The notes below the pieces were generated by a model. The model was given only the letters and a program-made list of their open reading frames with translations. It was not told the origin of the DNA and made no database searches. Source: Flavobacterium branchiicola (lineage in GTDB: Bacteria; Bacteroidota; Bacteroidia; Flavobacteriales; Flavobacteriaceae). From it: a stretch of DNA of 64,000 nt. Below, one piece after another: positions 33,253 through 41,248 of this stretch. The stretch covers positions 62,001-126,000 of the forward strand of contig NZ_JAGYWA010000008.1 in NCBI RefSeq assembly GCF_018383905.1. Reading direction: 5' to 3'. A program made the translations under genes and the position numbers. Numbering within the stretch: the first letter of the stretch is position 1; the number at the start of each line of letters is the position of its first letter.

Positions 33253-35313
33253 TTGAAAAAACATTCTCAGATATTATTATTTTTATTTCTTGTCCTTTTG
33301 GGCTGTACAAGTAAAAGTAGAAAAGATGAAAATGTAAAATCTCCAAATGATAGTTTGCCTATTTATTTGTCATTAGCAAATGATGCTAATTTGCCTTTAC
33401 AATACAAGCAAAATTATAATCAAAAAGCATTTGATATAATTATTGCTCAAAAAAATGATTCTCTTAATAGAGTAAACCTTTTTAAGGTGGCCAATCGTTA
33501 TTATAATATGAACGATTTAAAGTCTTATCAAAAAGTCTCAAAGTTAATTCTTGAAAGATCTATACAAAGCAAAGATTCATTAAGTATTGCTAAAGTCTAT
33601 ACCTATTTGGGAGATTATTATCGCTCGCAAATGGTTTCTGATAGTGCCTTTTTAAATTATTTCAGAGCAGAAAAAATATATTTAGGAATTAGTGATGATT
33701 TGAATTTAGCCAAGACCTTTATAAGCAAAGCGGATTTACAGTTAAAGGAAGGTGATTTTTTCGAAAGTGAAATTACAGTTTTTAAAGCACTTAATATTTT
33801 AAAAACAAAAAAAAATGTTAGCCATATTCTATATGATGGTTATAATTTACTTGGAATTATATATAATGAACGTGAAGAATATGATAAAGCACTAGAGTAT
33901 CATAACAAAGCATTATCTATGCTTGAAGATAAATCAATTCCATTAGAGTTCCAATTAAAAGCAACTTCCCTTAATAATATTGGGTATGTGTATTTAAACA
34001 TGCATAATTTTAATAAGGCTAGAATTTATTTTAAAAAGGGATTAGAGGAAAAAGATTTATTTACTGATTATACAGTTCTTTATGCAATGCTATTGGACAA
34101 TTTAGCGTATGCCAAATTTAAATCAGAGGAACTTACTGAATTGCCATCACAATTTTATGAAGCTTTAAAAATTAGAGATAGTTTAAAGTTGGAGTCGGGA
34201 ATTATATTAAATAAAATTCATCTGTCTGAATATTATGCATTCAAAAAAGATACTTTTAGAGCTCTTCAGTTTTCGAAACAAGCTTTAGCTCTTTCAAGGA
34301 AATCCAGTAAATTAAGATATATATTAGACGCTCTTAAACAAATTGCAATTGTTGATCCTAAAAATGCTTCGCGTTACTCCGAAGAATATATTGGGCTTAA
34401 TGAAAAATTGCAGAAGGCTGAGCGAAAAATGGGTGAGAAATTCTCCCGTATCGAATATGAAACCAACGAAATAAAGGATCAAAACTCAAACTTACAAGAA
34501 AAGAATAAAACTTTAATTTACGTTTTTAGCATTTGTACATTATTGGGTTTATTTTTCTATGTTTACAAAACGCAGCAAGCTAGAAATAGAGAGTTGCTTT
34601 TTAAACAGCAGCAGCAGATTGCAAATGAGGATATCTATAATCTAATGATTTCTCAGCAAAACGAGATCGAACAAACCCGAATTAAAGAAAAGAAAAAAGT
34701 GGCTCAGGAATTGCACGATGGTGTTTTGGGGCGAATGTTTGGTGTAAGAATCAGTTTAGACAGTTTAGATAAAGTTGATGAAGCTCAGGCAGCATCAAAA
34801 AGAAAAAAGTATTTAACCGAACTGAAGCATATAGAAGAGGATATTCGTGAAATTTCGCATGATCTAAATAGAGAAAAATCAGAATTAATTAATAATTTTG
34901 TTGCGATTTTAAAGAAACTGTTTGAAAATCAGCGAAACACGCATTATTCCAAATTAATTACAAAATTTGACCCCCATATAAAATGGGAGCTTGTTGATAA
35001 TATTGTCAAGATTAATTTATATAGAATTGTTCAGGAAGCACTTCAGAATTGTAATAAATATGCCAAAGCTGATATCATTATAGTGGAGTTTAAAAGTGAA
35101 ATCGATTATTTGGTTTTATCTGTTTCAGATGACGGAATAGGCTTTAATACAAAAAGAACAAAAAACGGAATAGGTTTGCATAATATTCAATACAGAGCAA
35201 CCGAATGTAAGGGCACAGTTACAATAAAATCTGCCAAAGGAGAAGGAACAATTCTCACAGTTAAAGTCCCAATCGACCAAAAAATTAACCTACATAATAA
35301 TAATGACATTTGA
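33253..35313 (+). CDS. TPR-containing sensor histidine kinase (HisKA_3/NarX-like), lipoprotein-like N-terminus
   Basis: A 686-aa sensor kinase from the TTG start at 33253 (MKKHSQILLFLFLVLLGCTS), which gives a signal sequence with a lipobox-like Cys18. The frame is also open from an ATG at 33208, but that follows a terminator directly. Residues ~30-400 are helical with tetratricopeptide repeats (for example EEYDKALEYHNKALSMLED, HNFNKARIYFKKGLEEKD). A membrane span (LIYVFSICTLLGLFFYVY) sits near residues 421-442, placing the TPRs outside the cytoplasm. The dimerization box VAQELHDGVLGRMFG carries the phospho-His (~488), and the ATPase domain has YRIVQEALQNCNKYA, VSDDGIGF and NGIGLHNI. The stop codon region overlaps the response regulator start by 11 bp. 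TPR sensors bind peptides or proteins, so the adjacent repeat peptide is a plausible ligand (inference). Confidence 0.9.
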   Translation: MKKHSQILLFLFLVLLGCTSKSRKDENVKSPNDSLPIYLSLANDANLPLQYKQNYNQKAFDIIIAQKNDSLNRVNLFKVANRYYNMNDLKSYQKVSKLILERSIQSKDSLSIAKVYTYLGDYYRSQMVSDSAFLNYFRAEKIYLGISDDLNLAKTFISKADLQLKEGDFFESEITVFKALNILKTKKNVSHILYDGYNLLGIIYNEREEYDKALEYHNKALSMLEDKSIPLEFQLKATSLNNIGYVYLNMHNFNKARIYFKKGLEEKDLFTDYTVLYAMLLDNLAYAKFKSEELTELPSQFYEALKIRDSLKLESGIILNKIHLSEYYAFKKDTFRALQFSKQALALSRKSSKLRYILDALKQIAIVDPKNASRYSEEYIGLNEKLQKAERKMGEKFSRIEYETNEIKDQNSNLQEKNKTLIYVFSICTLLGLFFYVYKTQQARNRELLFKQQQQIANEDIYNLMISQQNEIEQTRIKEKKKVAQELHDGVLGRMFGVRISLDSLDKVDEAQAASKRKKYLTELKHIEEDIREISHDLNREKSELINNFVAILKKLFENQRNTHYSKLITKFDPHIKWELVDNIVKINLYRIVQEALQNCNKYAKADIIIVEFKSEIDYLVLSVSDDGIGFNTKRTKNGIGLHNIQYRATECKGTVTIKSAKGEGTILTVKVPIDQKINLHNNNDI

Positions 35314-35998
35314 CACAACTCCCTTTTCGCCAACGCTTAAGCGAAATATTTTAATTGTAGACGACCATCCTTTTATTATTGAAGGATATAAAAATGCAAT
35401 TACGCGGTACAATCCAAAAGAGTACGATTTTGTTATTTCTCAGGCTTATGATTGCAGATCTGCTTATGATTTGCTGGAAGATGAGGCTACTCCCGATTTT
35501 GATATTGCTTTTTTAGATATCAGTATGCCGGCTTATGAAGAGAAAGAGCTTTTTTCGGGTGAAGATCTGGCGAGGTTGATTATGAAAAAAATGCCGCATT
35601 GTAAAATTATCCTCCTTACAATGTATACAGAGTTGCTAAAAATTAAAACCATCATTAGAACAATTAACCCCAACGGTCTGGTGATAAAAAATGATTTAAC
35701 TTTTGATGAATTGCTTTATGCTTTTGATAAAGTAATGAAAAATGAAAAATACTACAGTCAGTCGGTTGTAAAAATGCTGAACCAGTCTACACATAATGCT
35801 ATAGAAATAGACCAATTTGATAAGCAGATTTTATTTCATCTGTCAAAAGGAACGCTGGTAGAAGAAATGTCACATTATATTCCTATTTCTTTAAGAGCAA
35901 TAGAAAAGAGAAAAGTAAACTTAAAAGATTTGCTGAAGATAAGAACCGGTTCTGACGAAGAATTGGTGAAAGAAGCAAAAAGCAAGGGGCTTTTTTAA
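35303..35998 (+). CDS. NarL/LuxR-type response regulator
   Basis: A 231-aa transcriptional response regulator and presumptive partner of the overlapping histidine kinase (11-bp overlap, translational coupling likely). The receiver shows ILIVDDHPFIIEGY (acidic pair Asp20-Asp21), the phospho-acceptor Asp72 in FLDISMP, and GLVIKNDLTF with the conserved Lys. The C-terminal ~60 residues contain a degenerate LuxR/GerE-type HTH (FDKQILFHLSKGTLVEEMSH followed by IPISLRAIEKRKVNLKDLL). The receiver is intact, unlike that of the LytTR protein upstream. Target genes are unknown; the repeat-peptide gene is a reasonable candidate. Confidence 0.9.
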   Translation: MTFDTTPFSPTLKRNILIVDDHPFIIEGYKNAITRYNPKEYDFVISQAYDCRSAYDLLEDEATPDFDIAFLDISMPAYEEKELFSGEDLARLIMKKMPHCKIILLTMYTELLKIKTIIRTINPNGLVIKNDLTFDELLYAFDKVMKNEKYYSQSVVKMLNQSTHNAIEIDQFDKQILFHLSKGTLVEEMSHYIPISLRAIEKRKVNLKDLLKIRTGSDEELVKEAKSKGLF

Positions 35999-36018
35999 AG
36001 ATAAATTCCAAAAAAGTG

Positions 36019-36068
36019 AAAATTCCAAATTCCAATTGCATTTAAGTGATTGGAATTTGGAATTTTTT
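36019..36068. terminator. Bidirectional terminator between the response regulator and thiL
   Basis: A perfect 18-bp inverted repeat (AAAATTCCAAATTCCAAT and its complement at 36049-36066) with a 12-nt loop and A/T-rich flanks. It resembles the hairpin at 29120. Confidence 0.85.
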
Positions 36069-36083
36069 ATTTGGAGTTTCTAC

Positions 36084-37133
36084 CTATTCTTCGCTCAAGG
36101 CATCCCATCCACGTGCTTTTAAAGCAATTTTTGTGTTTGCACGTGTTACAAGATGTATTCCTTCGCTTTCGTCTGCCATGTGGCCGATAATAGAGAAATT
36201 CGGATTTCCTTTTATTTTGTCGAAGTCATTAATATCGATTGTAAACAGTAATTCATAATCTTCACCACCATTTATCGCAACTGTGGTGCTGTCAATATTA
36301 AATTCTTCGCAAGTTGAAATAAACTGAGGATCCAAAGGCAGTTTGTCTTCGTATAAATTACAACCCACTTTTGATTGTTTGCATAAATGAATAATTTCAG
36401 ATGATAATCCGTCTGAAATGTCAATCATCGAAGTTGGTTTTATTTCAAGAGCGTGCAATAAAGTACGAACATCTTTACGTGCTTCCGGTTTTAATTGTCT
36501 TTCGACCAAATAAGTATAAGGATCAAGATCCGGCTGACTGTTTGGGTTCACCTGGAAAACTTGTTTTTCGCGTTCCAAAACCTGTAATCCCATATAAGCT
36601 GCGCCGATATCTCCGGTTACAACCAATAAATCGGTTTGTTTTGCACCGTTTCTATAAACGATTTCATCTTCATATGCTTCACCAATTGCAGTGATGCTTA
36701 TAATTAATCCTTTTTGAGATGAGGTAGTATCACCGCCAATAACATCAACTTTATATTCTTTTGCTGCATGCGTAATTCCTTCAAATAATTCTTCCAAAGC
36801 TTCAAGTGGAAAACGATTCGAAACTGCAACAGAAACTGTTATCTGTGTTGGTTTTGCATTCATGGCACAAATATCTGAGATGTTTACCACAACGGCTTTG
36901 TATCCTAAATGCTTCAATGGCATGTAAGCCAGATCAAAATGTACGCCTTCAATCAATAAATCGGTAGAAACTACTACTTTTTTATCTTTAAAATCCAGAA
37001 CTGCGGCATCATCGCCAATACTTTTTAAAGTAGATTCCTGCGTAACATCAAAATTTTTGGTTAAATGTTCAATTAAACCAAATTCTCCCAATTGGGCTAT
37101 ACTGGTGCGCTGCGGATTTTTATCTTCAATCAT
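36084..37133 (-). CDS. thiL: Thiamine-monophosphate kinase
   Basis: A 349-aa cytoplasmic kinase that phosphorylates thiamine monophosphate to thiamine diphosphate. The PurM/AIR-synthase-like fold is recognisable: IGDDAAVLDF, the metal/nucleotide site VVSTDLLIEGVHFDLAYMPL, GYKAVVVNISDICAMNAKPT, VIGGDTTSS, DISDGLSSEIIHLC and NGGEDYELLFT. These are the diagnostic ThiL motifs. Length is normal for the family. It is a single gene without thiamine neighbours, and I see no TPP riboswitch upstream. It converges with the response regulator, sharing a terminator. Confidence 0.95.
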   Translation of the reverse strand: MIEDKNPQRTSIAQLGEFGLIEHLTKNFDVTQESTLKSIGDDAAVLDFKDKKVVVSTDLLIEGVHFDLAYMPLKHLGYKAVVVNISDICAMNAKPTQITVSVAVSNRFPLEALEELFEGITHAAKEYKVDVIGGDTTSSQKGLIISITAIGEAYEDEIVYRNGAKQTDLLVVTGDIGAAYMGLQVLEREKQVFQVNPNSQPDLDPYTYLVERQLKPEARKDVRTLLHALEIKPTSMIDISDGLSSEIIHLCKQSKVGCNLYEDKLPLDPQFISTCEEFNIDSTTVAINGGEDYELLFTIDINDFDKIKGNPNFSIIGHMADESEGIHLVTRANTKIALKARGWDALSEE

Positions 37134-37398
37134 TTCTCTTAAGTTCCAAAGTTATTAAGGTGCAAAGGTACAAAGGATTTTTCTTTTTAAGTTACAAAGG
37201 CACAAAGGTTCAAAGATGCAAAGGTTTTTTATAAAAGAATTGTCTGTAGAGACGCACTGCAGTGCGTCTAAATTCTGTATTGTGAACTAATTATTAATGA
37301 TAGAAAAAATAATTTAAAATTATTTTTTTCCTGCTGACAAACTGTTGTCACCAGCCCATTTTACTTTTGAAGTATTAAAAATTTAAAACTTTAAAATC
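37134..37398. repeat. Intergenic repeat patch: CAAAGG heptamers and a 20-bp palindrome
   Basis: No gene is seen. From 37165 to 37226 there are six or so copies of a CAAAGGT/CAAAGG-type motif spaced by a few bases. At 37250-37269 there is a perfect 20-bp palindrome AGACGCACTGCAGTGCGTCT. CAAAGG-type motifs also appear at 39457-39480. This looks like dispersed intergenic repeat DNA. The downstream end (37300-37398) must carry the promoter of the first DinB gene. Confidence 0.65.
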
Positions 37399-37878
37399 AT
37401 GAAAACATTAGAAGCACAAGTAATTACTTCAGAAGATTTATTGAAACACTGGCAAGGTCATAGAGCTTTAACTCGTCGTTTAATTGAAATTTTCCCGGAA
37501 AAGGATTTCTTTGAATTTTCTATTGGCGGAATGAGACCTTTTGCTAAATTAGTAGATGAACTTTTGGCAATTGCAGCTCCGGCGCTTAAAGGAATTGTAA
37601 ATCGAGTAAGTGAGCCTTATACGGAAGGGACTGAAAAACTTATTTTTAAAGCACAATATCTGGAAAAGTGGGACGAAGCAACTGCAGAAATCAATACGTA
37701 TTGGGAGCAATTATCGGTTGAGGATTTTAGCGAGACTTTTAATCTTTTTGGTCAGTATGAATTTCCAATTATCCAGAATGTCTTATACTTTATTGATAAT
37801 GAAGTTCATCATAGAGGTCAGGCTTATGTATATTTAAGAGCATTAAATATCGAACCGCCATTTTTCTGGGAAAGATAA
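37399..37878 (+). CDS. DinB-family protein 1
   Basis: A 159-aa protein of the DinB/YfiT-like four-helix-bundle superfamily, which often binds a divalent metal through three histidines. Candidate ligands are in LLKHWQGHRALT near the N-terminus and DNEVHHRGQAYVYLRAL near the C-terminus, the latter being the family signature. The length is typical. Proposed functions in the family include stress-linked thiol transferases and hydrolases; the specific reaction is unknown. A second DinB gene follows in the same direction after 52 bp, suggesting a two-gene operon. Confidence 0.8.
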   Translation: MKTLEAQVITSEDLLKHWQGHRALTRRLIEIFPEKDFFEFSIGGMRPFAKLVDELLAIAAPALKGIVNRVSEPYTEGTEKLIFKAQYLEKWDEATAEINTYWEQLSVEDFSETFNLFGQYEFPIIQNVLYFIDNEVHHRGQAYVYLRALNIEPPFFWER

Positions 37879-37930
37879 TTAACTTTAAAAGTCAAAGAAT
37901 TTCGTTCAATAAAAATTAAATTTAAAAACT

Positions 37931-38431
37931 ATGAGTTTAAAGACTATAATGTCCAATTATGCTAATTACAATTTATGGGTAAATCAGCAATTTGTAAATT
38001 GGCTTTCGCCTAAATCCGATGATTTGCTTAATGCAGAAGTGGCTTCAAGTTATTCAAGTATAATGAAAACACTGGATCATATTTGGGCAACGGAAGAATA
38101 TTGGTTTTCTGTTATTTCAGAAACTGCTCCGGCAGAAAAGAAAGAACTTAGCGAGTTGTCTACGGATGATGTATTTGCCGGATTGCTGAATTCATCTCAA
38201 AAACTTACAGATTTTATTAATTCATTGTCGGAAGAAGCTTTGGCAAAAGAAGTTAAAATTAGTAATCCCTGGTTTGAATGCGAATTACCGCTTTCGGAGT
38301 ATTTATTGCAAGTTGTCAATCATGGTACGTATCATAGAGGTCAAATTGTGACTATTGGCCGGAATATTGATATAACCGATGCTTCAAATACAGATTATAA
38401 TTTTTATAATGTTGTAAAAGGTCAGAAATAA
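37931..38431 (+). CDS. DinB-family protein 2
   Basis: A 166-aa DinB-like protein with metal-site histidines suggested by KTLDHIWATEEYW and the C-terminal VNHGTYHRGQIVTIGR. It is only distantly similar to the adjacent DinB gene (shared HRGQ signature and length), so the pair is a functional doublet rather than a recent duplication. It is convergent with a WYL regulator; a strong bidirectional terminator separates them. The specific activity is unknown. Confidence 0.85.
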   Translation: MSLKTIMSNYANYNLWVNQQFVNWLSPKSDDLLNAEVASSYSSIMKTLDHIWATEEYWFSVISETAPAEKKELSELSTDDVFAGLLNSSQKLTDFINSLSEEALAKEVKISNPWFECELPLSEYLLQVVNHGTYHRGQIVTIGRNIDITDASNTDYNFYNVVKGQK

Positions 38432-38438
38432 AGATAAA

Positions 38439-38478
38439 AAAACTCCTAATGAAACAAGGTTTCATTAGGAGTTTTTTT
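38439..38478. terminator. Bidirectional terminator between dinB 2 and the WYL regulator
   Basis: A perfect 15-bp stem AACTCCTAATGAAAC / GTTTCATTAGGAGTT with loop AAG, flanked by A and T runs. Confidence 0.9.
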
Positions 38479-39436
38479 ATAAAAGTCTTTTTTTGTTGAC
38501 TTCAATTAATTCTAAAACTTTCGTTTTCAATATTTCAGGTTCAAGTATAGTTGCATAATCTCCAAACATTAAGAACCAACGCGGAAATGCACTTTCTATA
38601 TCCCGGGACATAAAAGTCATTTCGATATGTTCGTCAATTTCTTTCTCTGAGATATAGCCATGATACTTTCTTTCGGTTGCTAAATACCTTGCTATCTTTT
38701 TTTCGATTAGGATTCGGACTTTTGTTGTTGGAATCGTTTCGTTTTTAGTTAAATAAGTTTCCAGTGAATTGTGTTCGATTGTAAAATCAAGTTCTGTTTT
38801 TTTTATAAGCTGAATTCGGTCGGTTCGAAACTGGCGATAATCTTGTCGCAAATGACAATATCCCAGAAAATACCAATTGTTATGATCGTGAAATACACCA
38901 ACGGGTTCGAGATTTCGTTGTGTTGTTTCGTCCTTTTCAAAAGTTTTGTATGTTAAAAGAATCTGTTTTTTCTCTGCAATACCTTCAAAAAGAACCGCCA
39001 GAGTATTAGGTGAATTATCATTAAACATTGGTTCTGCAGTTTGCATGACAATTCTGGATTCAATATTCGAAAGATAATCTTTATCTGCACTTCTTAAAAC
39101 CGACTTTAATTTAAACATCGCCGATGAATAATGCGTTCCCAAAGTAGGATCGGTAAATTTCTGCATCAGCTTTTCGGCAGCTATAAAACTGCTAACTTCT
39201 TCGCGGGTAAACATTACAGGAGGTAACCGATAACCTTCCATCAAAGCATAACCAACTCCGGCTTCGCTATAAATAGGAACTCCGGAAGCTTCAAGAGTTC
39301 TAATGTCTCTGTAAATGGTCCTTAAACTACAATCAAAACGGTCTGCCAATTCCTGTGCCTTCACAATCTTTTTAGACTGCAACTGAATTAGAATAGCAAC
39401 AATTCTGTCAAATCGTTTAGGAGATTCGTCGAGCAT
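38477..39436 (-). CDS. YafY-type HTH/WYL-domain transcriptional regulator
   Basis: A 319-aa cytoplasmic regulator. Residues ~8-70 are an HTH_11-type winged helix (RFDRIVAILIQLQSKKIVKA, LADRFDCSLRTIYRDIRTLE) followed by GVPIYSEAGVGYALMEGYRL. Residues ~150-230 form a WYL-type ligand domain (NLEPVGVFHDHNNWYFLGYC, LRQDYRQFRTDRI). The C-terminal WCX-like region ends near LELIEVNKKRLL. WYL proteins sense ligands, sometimes nucleic acids, and can activate or repress. It converges on the DinB pair, but orientation alone does not link them. Length is typical. Confidence 0.9.
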   Translation of the reverse strand: MLDESPKRFDRIVAILIQLQSKKIVKAQELADRFDCSLRTIYRDIRTLEASGVPIYSEAGVGYALMEGYRLPPVMFTREEVSSFIAAEKLMQKFTDPTLGTHYSSAMFKLKSVLRSADKDYLSNIESRIVMQTAEPMFNDNSPNTLAVLFEGIAEKKQILLTYKTFEKDETTQRNLEPVGVFHDHNNWYFLGYCHLRQDYRQFRTDRIQLIKKTELDFTIEHNSLETYLTKNETIPTTKVRILIEKKIARYLATERKYHGYISEKEIDEHIEMTFMSRDIESAFPRWFLMFGDYATILEPEILKTKVLELIEVNKKRLL

Positions 39437-39497
39437 TTTTTTTAGGTTCAGCGGTTAGAGGTTCAAAGTTACAAAGGTTATAGGTTTAAATAAACAA

Positions 39498-39526
39498 AAA
39501 AGCTGTCCCAAATTGAGACAGCTTTT
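39498..39526 (-). terminator. Terminator after outer-membrane protein gene A
   Basis: 10-bp stem AAAAGCTGTC / GACAGCTTTT with a 9-nt loop; on the minus strand a T run follows. Confidence 0.8.
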
Positions 39527-39544
39527 ACTTTGAATCAGCAAAAT

Positions 39545-40159
39545 TTAAAATTTATACAAAAGTCCAAATGTTGGCTGGCTGAAAATATTTTGGAACACAT
39601 TTAGGTTTAAATTGAAAGTATCTGTTGATGGTTGATCTCCAGCAGAAACATTGTTGTACGATAAAACGTCAGCTAAAACAAAAGTTGCTGCAATGTTTTT
39701 GGTAATAAAATAGTTTAAACCTACCGATATATTTGCTTTTACACTATTATTTGTGTCATCGATAACAGCAGATTTAGTTGTATTGCGTCCATACCCTAAT
39801 CCAGCCTCGCTATACGCTTTAAAACGTTTTGAATCTAATTGCAAAAAGTAATATCTGGCCAATACACCAATACCAAATACTGATTCTTTTTGATCAGTAG
39901 ACTTAATTTTTGTGTGAGAATAACCCAAGTCTGCACCTACAGCTAATTTGTCTGTTAAAAAGTATCCAAATTTTGGAGTAAACCCAAAATGATTTTGATC
40001 ACTTGCTGTACTCACAGAAAGTGCACCTTCTACAAACATATCCCCTTTTTCAAATTGGACGCCTTTTGCCGAATGTAATTCAGTTTCAATTTCTTGTTGC
40101 TGTGCCGAGGCAAAGCAAATTGTAAATAACGCAATCAGAGTAATTAGTTTCGTTTTCAT
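39545..40159 (-). CDS. Outer-membrane beta-barrel protein A
   Basis: A 204-aa protein with a signal peptide (MKTKLITLIALFTICFASAQ) and alternating beta-strands ending in an aromatic C-terminal strand (FGLLYKF), typical of small porin-like outer-membrane barrels (OmpW/OMP_b-brl type). Recognisable strands include FTPKFGYFLTDKLAVGADLG and FKAYSEAGLGYGRN. It is clearly paralogous to the next gene upstream (40405-41019): same length, same strand order, and shared GYFL-DK-AVGA and NVGLNYF/SVGLNYF segments. No substrate can be predicted. A -7-like TAAATTTG lies at 40218-40225. Confidence 0.85.
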   Translation of the reverse strand: MKTKLITLIALFTICFASAQQQEIETELHSAKGVQFEKGDMFVEGALSVSTASDQNHFGFTPKFGYFLTDKLAVGADLGYSHTKIKSTDQKESVFGIGVLARYYFLQLDSKRFKAYSEAGLGYGRNTTKSAVIDDTNNSVKANISVGLNYFITKNIAATFVLADVLSYNNVSAGDQPSTDTFNLNLNVFQNIFSQPTFGLLYKF

Positions 40160-40217
40160 AGTAAATAGTTTAAATTAAGAATATGTTTTAAATTTTATAA
40201 AAGTAAATTAAAACTTA

Positions 40218-40225
40218 CAAATTTA
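40218..40225 (-). promoter_or_regulatory. -7 element upstream of outer-membrane protein gene A
   Basis: CAAATTTA reads TAAATTTG on the minus strand, an exact TAnnTTTG match, about 60 nt before the ATG. No clear -33 element. Confidence 0.35.
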
Positions 40226-40315
40226 CTAAATAAAAGAAAGTTTTATTTTGTTAAAATTTAATAATTCAGCTAGCAATTATTGTAAAGTCACATATTTAAT
40301 TAGATACCAATAAAA

Positions 40316-40341
40316 AACCCAATAACATTTGTTATTGGGTT
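40316..40341 (-). terminator. Terminator after outer-membrane protein gene B
   Basis: Perfect 11-bp stem AACCCAATAAC / GTTATTGGGTT with a 4-nt loop; on the minus strand it is followed by TTTTTT. It separates the two paralogs into separate transcripts. Confidence 0.85.
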
Positions 40342-40404
40342 AATTACTCTATTTGAAAAGATTGATATATAAATCTAAGAATTGCAGTTTGAGCAATCTT
40401 ATTT

Positions 40405-41019
40405 TTAAAATCTATATAATAATCCGAACTTTGGCTGATCAAATATATTTTCGAATAAATTTACGTTTAATTCAAAAGTACTGGATGAAGGTCCATTTTC
40501 TGGAGAAACACTATTATAAGATAAAATATTTGCCAGAGTAAAAGTAACGGCAATGTTTTTGGTTACGAAATAATTCAAACCAACATTAATATTGGCGGTT
40601 AAACTGTTGCTGTCATCAGAACCGGTATTGTCTTCAATTTTATTTCGACCATAACCTAAGCCAACTTCTCCATAAGCTTTAAAACGTTTTTTATCTAGTT
40701 CTAAAACATAATATCTTGCAAATCCGCCAATACCAAAAATGTTTGTTTTAGTATCTGTTGATTCATATTTATCACTGGAAAAGCTTAGTTGTGCTCCAAC
40801 AGCAAATTTGTCGTTGAGAAAATATCCAAATTTTGGATTAAAAGCATAATAATCGCGATCTCCTCCGGTACTAATTTGCAGTGCACCTTCAATAAACATA
40901 TCACCATGACTAAAAGTGATACCTTTTGCGGTGTTCATTTCTGAATCAACTTGATCCTGCTGTGCATTCACAAAAGAAAATGTGAAAAGCGCTAAAATAA
41001 CTGATAATTTGGTTTTCAT
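40405..41019 (-). CDS. Outer-membrane beta-barrel protein B (paralog of A)
   Basis: A 204-aa outer-membrane protein with signal peptide MKTKLSVILALFTFSFVNAQ and a C-terminal aromatic strand (FGLLYRF). It matches protein A along its entire length (GYFLNDKFAVGAQLSFSSDK, FKAYGEVGLGYGRNKIED, NVGLNYFVTKNIAVTFTLAN). The two probably arose by tandem duplication and now have independent terminators. Transcribed in the same direction as lepA but separated from it by 229 bp. Confidence 0.85.
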   Translation of the reverse strand: MKTKLSVILALFTFSFVNAQQDQVDSEMNTAKGITFSHGDMFIEGALQISTGGDRDYYAFNPKFGYFLNDKFAVGAQLSFSSDKYESTDTKTNIFGIGGFARYYVLELDKKRFKAYGEVGLGYGRNKIEDNTGSDDSNSLTANINVGLNYFVTKNIAVTFTLANILSYNSVSPENGPSSSTFELNVNLFENIFDQPKFGLLYRF

Positions 41020-41248
41020 AATCTTACATGTTTAAAAGTTGTAGGATTAAAAATACAATTTTATCTTAAAATTAACATTGCTTTGAGTTAAATGAGTTAA
41101 AAATCAATTGATTAGGTTACTGTTTTGTGTTTTTGTAAGTTTTGGCTTATAATAAAATAACATGAAAACAAATAAAAAACCCAACAACTTTTACGTCATC
41201 GGGTTTAATCTATATTCTTGTTTCTTTCTTCTATTCTCTAAAAAAAAC

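Noticed and set aside
37250..37269. Palindrome considered as an insertion-sequence end
   Set aside because: There is no transposase, partner repeat or target duplication nearby.
37134..37398. TPP riboswitch upstream of thiL
   Set aside because: No THI-box-like sequence is seen; the region is composed of short repeats and a palindrome.
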